Program-made: the position numbers and the translations under genes
Shown here: piece after piece, positions 36,707 through 46,600 of the stretch
Position numbering within the stretch: position 1 is the first letter of the stretch
Layout: every line of letters starts with the position of its first letter
Source: Andrena cerasifolii
Taxonomy: Eukaryota; Arthropoda; Insecta; Hymenoptera; Andrenidae
Assembly: GCF_050908995.1 (NCBI RefSeq)
Contig: NC_135121.1
Span: forward strand, 9,362,001 to 9,426,000
Direction: 5' to 3'
Length of the DNA: 64,000 bases
The notes under the pieces: generated by a model
What the model saw: only the letters and a program-made list of their open reading frames with translations
Told to the model about the DNA's origin: nothing
Databases searched by the model: none

Positions 36707-37354
36707 TTAACCCTTCAACGACCGACCCCCGAAACGAAAAACCGACCGTGAGGCCCGGGCCCTCGGAACGAAAACCTCCACTGTTTTCCCGGGCCGTGTA
36801 GGAAATACGGCTTTAAGGGGGTATACCCGCTTGAACTCTCGGAAAATGTGTACATTTTGTGGATTTTTTTACAAGTCAACGGCTTGATGAAGATTTCCCG
36901 TTTTTTTACTAGCTTTACATAGTATTATGAACTACTTAACAAAAAAGTTTCAGTTAAAAAACTATTGTTTCTCGGAAGTTATGCATACATATCCGAAAGT
37001 CTCTCGATTTTAGACGGCTAAACGGTGGGCCTGAAAACGGCTGTATGTCGTGTCCGAAATAAAAAACAATAAAATCTTCTTATAAAGTATGTCAATAGCT
37101 ATCGTCCAACGGGGCCGATTTTGAAAATTTTTAAAAATAAAGAAATGGTGAGAGATCAAAGGTGAAGTTACATTTTTCTAAGAGAAAAGGCCACCTTTTT
37201 TCTTTATAAATAATAAACGGGGAATCGGAATAAGAAAAGCCCTCGTTGGACGATGTGGAATGTTATTACGATCCTGCATGCAAAATTGGAAGTGAATTGG
37301 TTGAACGTAGCGCGAGTTTTTAAGGTCCGTACGGGGTGGTCGTTGAGGGGTTAA
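36707..37354. mobile_element. piggyBac-like MITE (TTAACCC termini)
   Basis: Left end is TTAACCCTTCAACGACC; the right end is GGTCGTTGAGGGGTTAA, its near-exact complement. TTAA target duplications plus CCCTT terminal repeats are the hallmark of piggyBac-superfamily elements. The 640-bp interior has no transposase frame, so the element is non-autonomous. Confidence 0.85.
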
Positions 37355-38259
37355 CGAATGCGGAGGACTGATCGGGACCATTGCAGAATGTCCGTTGGCA
37401 CCGCACATTATCCAGGCCAAACTTGGAAAAAGATTAAAGGACGACGCGTTAGCCGCGCAGCAGACGGCTGTAAGTTCATTTCCGTGTTATTAATGCAGAG
37501 TGGCCGCGTGTAAGACATTCATACGTAATATCTGACTAATTGAGGCCGACGCGTGTACTTGGCGATGATCCAAGTCACTTTGATCGCAACGGAGATCGAC
37601 CCTACGCGGGCGACATACGTGTGCACGCGTGCACGGGCATTGGCACACGTTTCCCCCAGATTTAAGCAGCCGCTTGTGCGATTTCCAGAACGAGCAAATG
37701 GACCGTTTTCCTCGTAGCCTTTTCGCGGCCCTCAAAGGCCACTTGTGGCGGCGCCCCGCTTTGAAGAATGGGGTGGGAACAAGCCAGAGATGCATTCATC
37801 TCTAGTGCCTTGGACGGAATGAAAGGCCCACGGGTTACGTGTGAATCGAGGCTCGTTAATTGGACGAGACAAAAGTTGGTCGTCGAGAAACGAGCATCGA
37901 GCCTGTTGCGAACCTTTATCGAGGGCGTGCCAACGTGCAGGGAGAATTATCCGCAAAGATCTGTGCTCCGAGTGCTGGATTTTATAGGTTCGAAAAGCCG
38001 CGGGACACGGAGTCAGGAAACGAGGGGATGATAACTGAGATGAGCCTGCACGGTGACAAGTAAGGTACAAGTTCGAAGATCCAACCAGCGTACGCCGATT
38101 CAATGGCACCAGCGCCAATCCTCCGATCGACCCACCTCGTAGAGGAATGCTGCTAAGCTTATTCAGGTAAACGCGTCGTTCTAAACATAAATCGCGTAAA
38201 CGAAGAAGAGAGAGAAGAAAATTCGAGACTCGAACTGCCCTTAACCAAACAGATTGACC

Positions 38260-41200
38260 ATGATCGTTCCGCTACTAGTCAGCGCAGTTCGCATCGAAGC
38301 CAACAGTGAGAAATTGCCCTTCGGTCCCTCGGGAAAGGACAAGGCACTGGTTGCAATACCTCGCGGGAGCAATGCTTTTCGAAGAGGTGATGCTAGATCT
38401 GCGGAGAACCTCGACGAGGAGTCTCCTCTGCGAAAGCGACAATCGACCAGGAACGATGGACACTCCGATCAACACGACTCGAGGATACGTAGCGTTGGTC
38501 CGATGGAAAGCAGGGTAGCCAGGTCGGGCGACGGAAACTTGGCGCATAAGATGGCCAAAGAGGCGCTCAAGTCCCCGAGGATGCAGCAGACCATACACAA
38601 GCTAACTCAAGGAGCGCCTCGGAAGAGTCTTCACGCCACTGTGAAGCTCCCAGCGAGGAGCAACGCGAAGCTGACCCACGACGCGAGTGCGCACGGGAAG
38701 CTTGTGAGGCGGAAGGGGCCGAAGAAGAAGAAGAGGAAAAGGTACAGCTTCGTGGAAGCTTCTCCGAAGGGTTTGTTGCTTTTAACTCTGCGATACGAAA
38801 TTCCCTTTCAGGCACCACCGACGATACAGAAATCAGCACTCTGCGGGGCTGAAGAGGGGATCTGCCAAGGTAGGTAAGCTTCGTTCTGCATTATACGATA
38901 ACTCGTGGCTCCCGAGCGCGTGCTACCCTCCACCACGCGTTGGATAAACCTTTGAAAAACGCCCCTTTACTCAGAGACCGCTGAACACCAGAGGAGACAT
39001 TAACGCGCCGGCGAAGAAGCTACACGGAAACGAGAATTCGATCGTCAAGCGCCACCAGGCCGCGATCGATCACAAGTCGCGCCGCAAACCTTCCCTTTCG
39101 AAATCCCACGAGAAAATTACCGCGGTTAAAGTAGAGGACAGCGATTACGTCGACTTCTCCTCGCCGTTCACCACCGAACTCCCCGCCCGTCCCACCGAAT
39201 CTCATAGAAACAGGGGTTCGGGGAAATTGCGCGAGGGTGACAACATGGTGGAGCGTCTGATGAGGACCACCACGAGGGATCCTTCGAGAAAGGGACCCGG
39301 CGACCAGGGGATCGAGTATTCCGATTACTACAGCGAGGACGATGTCCTCCAGGACATCGTTGCCAACAAAATTCCGGTGGGTGTTGCTGAAACGAGAAAT
39401 CCTAACGATCGGTTCACGCGGCAGGCTCAGAACTCCACGTCCTATTACAACGGCGATCTGATGGACAGGAACGTTCAGCCTTATTACAAGGACTACGAGG
39501 CTCGTGGTAAAGGCTCTCGGTACACGGACGATACGCTGGACTACTTTCAGAACTATCCTACCCTTGAGCGCACGGGATTCAACCGGGATCCTCGGCTTCT
39601 CGAAGCAGACGAAGCTTCGGTCGGCTACTTGCCAAATTACAGCCCGTTGGACGATCGAAAGGAGAATTTCGACGCGGCGTATCCTGTTAGCGCGGAAGAA
39701 ATCGCGGAGCAACCGCAGATTCCTGAACAGAGCCCGGATGTCTCTGACGTGCGGAACAGCCTGGATGTACCTGATCTGAGCAACGCGAATAACGTGGTTC
39801 AGCCGCATGATCCTGATCAGTTTGGTTACTTAAATCACTACGACGTACCGCAGTACCCGAGCAACTTCGACGCGCACGAGCCTCTGAATTTCAATTTGAA
39901 CGATGGTAGGGAGCCTGAAGTTGAGGACGTAAGGTTTTCACAAAGCGGGTATTCTGTCGCGGAACATCCACGGTTCTCTGATAGGCACGCAGTCCTCGAG
40001 GCGCAAGGTTTGTACAATTATCGACGAGCAGGGACGAATACGCAGCATTTGAGTGACTTGGAGCAGAGTGTGATAAATCGAGCTCGAGTGGGAGGTCTGA
40101 GGCCTTCGAGCGTGAACGAGGAAGGCGCCGATGGTCATCCACAATCCAACTTCAGGGATCAGAGCTTGGACAGTTTCCCGGTGCAGCTGAAAGGCAATTA
40201 CCACGACAATGCGAACGATTCGCCTCCGGGGAACGCTCCCAACGCGATGGACCTGCCTCTGGGGAAGGTTCTAGAGTCTCTGGGGATCAGTGTCACCACA
40301 GAATCGAGCAATTCGAATTCAAAGGAGCTCGGCTTCGCGAATAACGCGATGGAGAAGAATAATAATCCAGTCCCAGTCTCTGAAAGCCTCGACAGGCCAG
40401 TGGAGCACATTTTAAGCCCTAGTTACATTAGAAAAAGTCCCAAGGAAGATTTAAGTAGAGTTTATGGAGGAGGCAACGTCAGAGGAGCGGATCATCAAGC
40501 TCTAAAGCCCAGGAACGAGAATTCCAATTTGAGAGACGGCCCAGCCGTCTCTATTGAGAACGGTCTACCGAACGATAATCCGTTGATGGACGAAGGAAAT
40601 AGCGATGGTCATCGTGTGAATATTTCGCTAGGAGTGCACGACACCAAGGAGGTCGCCAGCCAAATCCTCGACACTATAATGGACGAACTGGAAGATCTGA
40701 AATTCAACCCTGCGAAGAACAACAAGAGAGAAGGTAACATTCGCTGCCTACGTTGATTCTACAGAAATAATGCGCGCTGAGATGGTGCACCGATGCTTCT
40801 CAGCACGCAATCGCGGCTACCCACCTGACATGTGAAACGAGCGATATTTTTAGGCTTACCTTGCCGTTTGTCAGGGTCCTGGTCAACAGCCCAGGCGGGG
40901 ATGAAGCTGGACATGAAGGTCGTGAATCATTCTATCGTCGTGACGGTGTCGGATCTCGCGACCCCGCACTTTCACGAAAGCCTGCTAAATGGAACGTGGA
41001 ACGTCTCTGGCCACGCGCCGTTCAAACGCGGCTCGCCGTTCACGTTAATCGGCACTGACAATTACGCGAACTCGATAGCGGTGTTCGTCGGTACACTATC
41101 CGTGTTTTATAAGGGATCACACCCCCGAGGCCAGTTTTCTATTTACAAGTCAGATTGTCGAGGGAAGAGTTTCGACCAGCTATGCGCTTCTATTTAGAAT

Positions 41201-41603
41201 CACCACGTTTGGGGATCCCGTGTATGTATCTGATACAGCGGGAGCTTTAGCTTCTGTGTTGCGAGTAATATTATCCGATCGGTCGTTGTCGAAGAGCGAG
41301 AATTACGTCAACGATCTGGCTGGATGTAAATAGAACGCCGACACAAAGGTGCGTTCACGGTGGATAGATAACTTATCATGAAGATAATGCGCAGGTTCCT
41401 GCAGAGTGTGCCAGGGCATCGACACGATCGCAGGGGTCTGGTCCGTCGCCAGACAGCCGAAGGATTGCAGGGACTTCCAGGTCGCCACCAGAGTCTTCAA
41501 CGATATATTTCGTAAAACGAAGCTGTCCAGCTTGAAGGAAAAGCAGAGCGCTGCGAGCGCGACGGGAAGCGCGGCGGCGAAGAAAGAGAAGACGAGGAGT
41601 TAG
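38260..41603 (+). CDS. Large disordered protein with C-terminal avidin-like domain
   Basis: Five exons in consistent phase: 38260-38741, 38812-38869, 38975-40733, 40854-41090 and 41395-41603, giving 914 residues. The ATG is preferred over the TTG two codons upstream; an in-frame TAA lies just 5' at 38,242. The first residues (MIVPLLVSAVRIEA) could be a short signal peptide, which is uncertain. Residues about 140-190 are very basic (RRKGPKKKKRKR, then HHRRYRNQH). The long middle is polar, Asn/Asp/Tyr-rich and probably disordered. Residues about 768-886 fit the avidin fold (next entry). I do not know a named gene of this structure. An extracellular, matrix- or egg-coat-type role is possible but is only inference. 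It is divergent from the Unc-89 side and convergent with the RPGRIP1L homologue. Confidence 0.85.
40854..41603 (+). CDS. Avidin-like domain exons
   Basis: Exons 40854-41090 and 41395-41603 encode CRLSGSWS (avidin CSLTGKWT), SLLNGTWN (avidin SPLHGTQN), SIAVFVGSC (avidin STTVFTGQC), GVWSVAR (avidin TMWLLRS) and VATRVFNDIF (avidin KATRVGINIF). Order, spacing and size (about 119 residues against 128) match. The two cysteines forming the avidin disulfide (C4 and C83) are both present, with two extra cysteines. By eye, several biotin contacts are changed: N12 to Thr, S16 to Gly, Y33 to Val, W70 lost, W110 to Phe and N118 to Asp; W97 is kept. So I infer an avidin fold with biotin binding doubtful. 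A basic Ser/Ala/Lys tail follows. Confidence 0.8.
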
Positions 41604-41812
41604 AACGCAGTTCGTTGTCGAAGCGAATCCGTATGACGCGGAAAGGTTGATTGAAAATTGAAAGAGCGGGTTGGAATTCGAGAGCCGGAGTCACGAAGAA
41701 CGAACGGAGGCTAATTCGAGCTTGTATTACCGATTTGAATGGGAATATAGGGAAACGTATCGCATATATAAGGAGCTATAAAGTATTTTGTATTAACGTG
41801 TAAGTAGTTTCT

Positions 41813-41818
41813 AATAAA
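41813..41818 (+). terminator. Polyadenylation signal of the avidin-domain gene
   Basis: AATAAA about 210 bp after the TAG stop, and the first such signal downstream on the plus strand. Confidence 0.6.
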
Positions 41819-42022
41819 CGCGGACTTCTATATAATGGAACGTTCAAGTCGATATATTTTACACACGATTTTTATACTGTACGCGAGCAAGACACACGGA
41901 CGACACTTCGACAATTTGTTAGAAACTCGTGCCGCGCCTTGCCAGACGCTGACGTATCGTCTCGAGACCCAGCACACTAATCTGCAATGGTTTAGCCGAA
42001 TTAAGTACAGCCTACTGTAAAT

Positions 42023-42164
42023 CCGGGAATCCACCTGAAAGCTAAGCTATGCTGAGTATTAAAAATGGATCCGTTTACGCAAAAGCTAAGCCAAACTGTG
42101 CTATGTCTTTTTTTATGTTTCTTTGCACAGCATAGTTTAGCTTAGCTACCAAGTGGATCCCCGG
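42023..42164. mobile_element. Small palindromic element
   Basis: CCGGGAATCCAC ... AGCTAAGCTATGCTG pairs with CAGCATAGTTTAGCTTAGCT ... GTGGATCCCCGG about 140 bp away. It is a miniature inverted-repeat element or hairpin, sitting 18 bp beyond the RPGRIP1L-homologue stop codon and so probably within its 3' UTR. Confidence 0.7.
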
Positions 42165-42181
42165 CTTTATGCACCGAGCAA

Positions 42182-43638
42182 TCATCGCACTACCTTCAGC
42201 AGACCGACATTTTCAGTCTCGTCTGCGTTGTATATCGGCAACGATAGAATACTCTCCGTATCCGCTAGCGCGTACTCTCTTATATTGAAGTAAGCGTACC
42301 TGAGTTTCGTGTTACAGACCCATTACACCCCGAATGATTCGGAATCTTTTACATTACGTGTGATTCTCTTAGTGCACCGTGTCCTTACCCAACTTCCAAG
42401 CACTCCTTCGTGTCGGTTTCTTCAGGGACGGGCTCGCAAACGATGATGAACTTGATATTTGGGTCCATGGAATCATGGAGCATCGAGCGCAAAACATTGT
42501 CCTCCACTGAATGCCTCTGTGAGTCTACTCGAAACTCTGCAATCGTCGTGTCTTTGGTTTTATTTATTACCGCGAATCCAAGAGGGAAGAGGCTGCCCCT
42601 TCGGAACGAGAAGGAAAATGGGAAAGTCCTTTCCCGCTTCGCTTCATATTTCGTACACAAAGGGTGCACGAACTTCCCGATTTACTTTTTCGAAAATTGA
42701 ACGTCAGCTTTTGATTGGGGGGCCTCGGCTTTCTTATCGAGACCGTCTCCATGTCAGCGCCGCAGTGGCCGAGAAACGAGTACTCGATGTAGAGCAGCTG
42801 TATTTCGTTGTTCTCCATCAGAGAGCTCTTTGGGAACAGAACCATGTTCACGATCTCGATGACGATCGTGTCCTCCTCCGTCATCTGCAAGAAGCAGGGG
42901 ATCTCTGCGTTTCCAGTCCGATAGTAGACTATAAGCTTCTTTCGAGCTTCGACGTACCTCGTCGTTCGTGGAAGTGTTATTGCCGTTGAGCTGGATGGCA
43001 TCGACGGGTTGCCCTGTAATTCGCTAGCATAAGTAAACCTCGAGATCGAGACGCTCGACATCTAATTACTCTGCGAGTTAACGAAGGTGAGCATGCTGCG
43101 CCGCCTGTACTCCTGCCAATTGTTCTCCGAGAACACGTCGGCCACCTCGAGGATCGAGTCGACGGAATCCTGCAGAACGGCCGTATCGGGTTTGCCCTGA
43201 GGATTATCGCGATCCTGGCGTTACACCAATGATTTCGAACATAGGAAAGTTTGAATCCTTCGATGCTTACGTTCGTGAGCATAGCTCTGAACTCTGACAT
43301 GCTCGACCTCTCTGGCTGCACAACCTCGTTCGTCTCCGTTTCGTTCACTGCCGTTGCTTCTGGCCTTGCGCTTAATCGAAAACGTGTCTCTTAATTGGTG
43401 ATAAAACGGGCGGGTGTAATAAAGTGGACGATCAACTACTTGCTGTTGAGGGGATCCTCCGTGACTTTTTGGGGAGCCTCTTCTTCCTCCACCGGCGCCG
43501 CCGGCGATCTAGGATTATTCAGTATCCTGAGATTGTAGTCAGATGGATGGACCTCTTTTGTACTCTCCTTCATCACAGTGAGATTACTCGCACTAGGGTT
43601 GGGCAAATAACTATCTGGCGTGTCCTCGGACGAAGTAC
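42182..43638 (-). CDS. Rpgrip1l: RPGRIP1L homologue, C-terminal RPGR-interacting domain exons
   Basis: Eight exons. The key stretch EEDTIVIEIVNMVLFPKSSL ... LLYIEYSFLGHCGADMETVS, then IRKPRPPNQKLTFNF, matches the human IIIEIVSLTLNP ... VEYKFCG ... VSLRKPKPGEQIYYNY domain. It is followed by DNVLRSMLHD, IKFIIVCEPVPEE and CLEVG, and the last exon is YAYFNIREYALADTESILSL ... GLLKVVR-stop, matching the human CEDIGVAHVDLADMF ... GKLRV end. The stop is TGA at 42,182-42,184. Confidence 0.88.
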
Positions 43639-46600
43639 CTTTGTATAATGTTAACGATAAAATCTTCTCTGCTCCCCTACATTTCTGTGGTTACTCAATA
43701 TTCAATTCTGCCGTGTTAATTCGAAAGGGCGTATCTGAAACTTTCACCTAAACTCAGTTATTGCTTCCGGGTGTCCGCGAAAATAGTTTATCCACATGTA
43801 TATTAAATAAGAAAGTCATATCTGCATTGAAGCTGAAGATATAATAGTTTATATTTCGTACGTATGTGAAATCGATGCGTGATTTTGAGCGTACACATCT
43901 ACCTAAGTCTCCTTTGGAGTTTATGAAATATTTATACGGGTTCGTTACAAATGTTTAGGTACCTTTTTATCCAGATTTAATATTTAACCTAATCCGTTTT
44001 ATATAAAATGCCGTAGGCCTAGCACACGATACTAAAAGTTATTTATGTCAGAAGCAACTTTTGGCCAGATACACTCTTTCGAATTAACACGGCAGAATTA
44101 TCGTTACTTGACTTGGATAAGAGGACAGGGGTCTTGAACGCGGGGAGGTCATTCATGGACCTGTCGTAAGTGAAACGATGGTGCAAGTCATCTTTCAACG
44201 CGATCAAGTCATTGGCAGGCGTTGAAGCAGTTTCCTCGGAGACCTCCGCAAAGGATCTTATAGAGCATTCCCTAGGGGATTCTGTTTGGAGATGCAAGCC
44301 ACGTTTCCTCTTGTAAGCTTCCACTTTGTCGATGTCGCAACTCAGCCTGACCCACAGGGACAACTGCCCAAAATTGTCGCCAAGGGAGCAAGAAAGCACG
44401 CTGTTCACGGGGGCGATGTAGTGCAGCTTGTTCTGGGGATAGTCTAGTATGTCCTTGATGGAAAGCTTTCCTGTGGACACCATGTAGCTGTTTTCCTCGC
44501 GGTAGACGTGCACTTTGAAGACTATATACTCTAGAAGGACGTAGTTGAAGAAGGAGGAGAGGTTCGTGATTCGGTACACGAAGGAGGAATTGAAGTTCAA
44601 GGTGGGACACTTGAGCGTGGGCGTGAATGCTGTCTCTTGGTTCCAGATGTTCCAGCTGATGAACAACGACACGTTGCTAATATGCTTCTCTTGGGACAGG
44701 ATCTGCTTAGCCTATTAACGGTCAACAAAGGATTCAGTCCCTTTCTGGAAGCTGTCCCGAGGAATTGTATCGTCAAGGGGCATTCTAGTCATACTAACCG
44801 ATGTTGAGAGTTGCAGGGACAGAATATGAACCTCCATCAGACCCTGGCCATCCGCTATCATCAAAGGGAACGAATCGGACACGGAACTTGAAGCGTCGAT
44901 GCACTCGTTGGGATAGTCCAGGCTACAGAAGGATTCTACTCTCCGCGTTTCAGGCACGGGCTGTTTATTTATACGGGATCTCATTGGGTCTATGATCTCC
45001 TTCGCATACATATCCTCATTAATCGCTACGCTTCAAACATTCGCGCAGAACTGTACAACGCTTTCGCTCTTACTGATGATCCAGTTGTATCAACGATCGC
45101 AGACTTGCAGCTCAAAACCTCTCTGCACGTGTCCAGCTGCTTGACGTACTCGTGCAATGACTGGCTATTGTCAATCACGTCCTTTCTCTTCTCCGGGGAC
45201 GTGCTATTCTCCAGGCGTCTGTAGGGCCTTGTGCCACCTTCGTCCTGCACCTTACTTCGGAAGAAGCGAGATGAGCTTTTATCTAATTACCTTTCCCGCG
45301 GCCACGAACATTCTTTACCATGTCATGTACACCGTGCCAACATTCTGCGCGCAATTCTGAACGGAAGAATCGAACAACTCGTTCCCAGCGCAGTCTGTCA
45401 TCGCCGGTTGCGTGCTCGCGGGGCCGTTGCTGCAGCAACGATCGGTGCAATCGGAGTTGACACGACAAGTTAGCGAGTCGTCGCAAGTGCAGCCTTCGCA
45501 TTCGGAGAACCTGACCACCTGGCTGTGGTTCTTATAGCTCGGCAGCACCCTCCTCGTCAGAGTTTCTTGGCGTAATCCGTTGTAAACGCCTGTACAGCCC
45601 TTTCTTGCGTTGCAACCACTCTGCGCGACGTTGGTCGCGGACCTTGAATTCTTATTATTGTCATTGAAAGCCTCTATCTCGGGAGGAGGACCAGTGGAGG
45701 CATTGGCGGTCTTCTTCGTGACTCGAGTATCCTTTACGTCGATATTGTTATTGATATCATTCGCGAATTGCTGGTCGTTCGGTGTCTTCGGACGGTACAA
45801 GCTGGCGACTTCGCAAGGCAGTGGGCAATCCACGGGATGTTCTCGAAGAACGTTAAATAGGAAAAACAACATGTTACTGAGATTGGTAATCTGGTTCTGT
45901 AAAGGCTGAAGAGGACTTGTGCTCATTTCGTTGTTTTGTAGCTGGTGAGTGAGTTGGGGAGCAGGGGTTCCTTGGAAGGCTTGAGTGGCTGTCCCTGTAT
46001 CGCTGTAACATAATCTGACGATAATGTTTGCGAGTGGTGCTCGGACGTTCTGGAAAACTACTCGTGGGCTTAGAGTTTCCGCTGGCTGTTATTATTGCGA
46101 CGTTGCTACATGCCACAGTACATAAGGAATAGAACATAAAGTATAATTGATACATACACATTCGTTGTACAAGAAGGCGAGCGCAAAGAATTCGACAAGA
46201 GCGTCGAGCGTTACCTGAGAATGCACAGCGGTACAGAACTGTACACAGAGACGAATGGAATTACTCAGGCAGCACTTCGTTACATAATCTAGTTACTCTA
46301 AATCTTATCTACGTCTTAACAAAATATAATCTTATCTTGCGCTGAAAGTACATGAAGCCCTACGAAGTTACGCGGTCTCTCGTGAATCTGGAAGCTCCAA
46401 GATTCGGATGCGGTGTAATTACCACCCCTATCTATTTCCCGGGGAAGAACAACGCTAAATACCCCATTCGGTATCGATCGGAAGCTGACATGCATCTAAA
46501 CACCTCGTCAACCAGTGATCGAGCAGTCTCTGTCAGCAGCTAGAATCGCCGAAGAGCAGTTTTTCAAGGGAGACGACTTGCCTGTGCCTCTGGTTTAGGT

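Larger units (their letters stand above)
23451..38259. other. Gene-poor interval between Unc-89 and the avidin-domain gene
   Basis: About 15 kb without a coding region I can support. Open frames here lack recognisable domains and plausible exon boundaries, and many come in GC-rich overlapping sets. The interval holds the separately listed elements at 27.3, 28.9, 34.8, 36.1 and 36.7 kb. It probably contains 5' untranslated exons and regulatory DNA of the divergent flanking genes (Unc-89 leftward, avidin-domain gene rightward). Confidence 0.6.

Noticed and set aside
39020..39808. 262-codon minus-strand open frame
   Set aside because: Antisense of the long exon of the avidin-domain gene.
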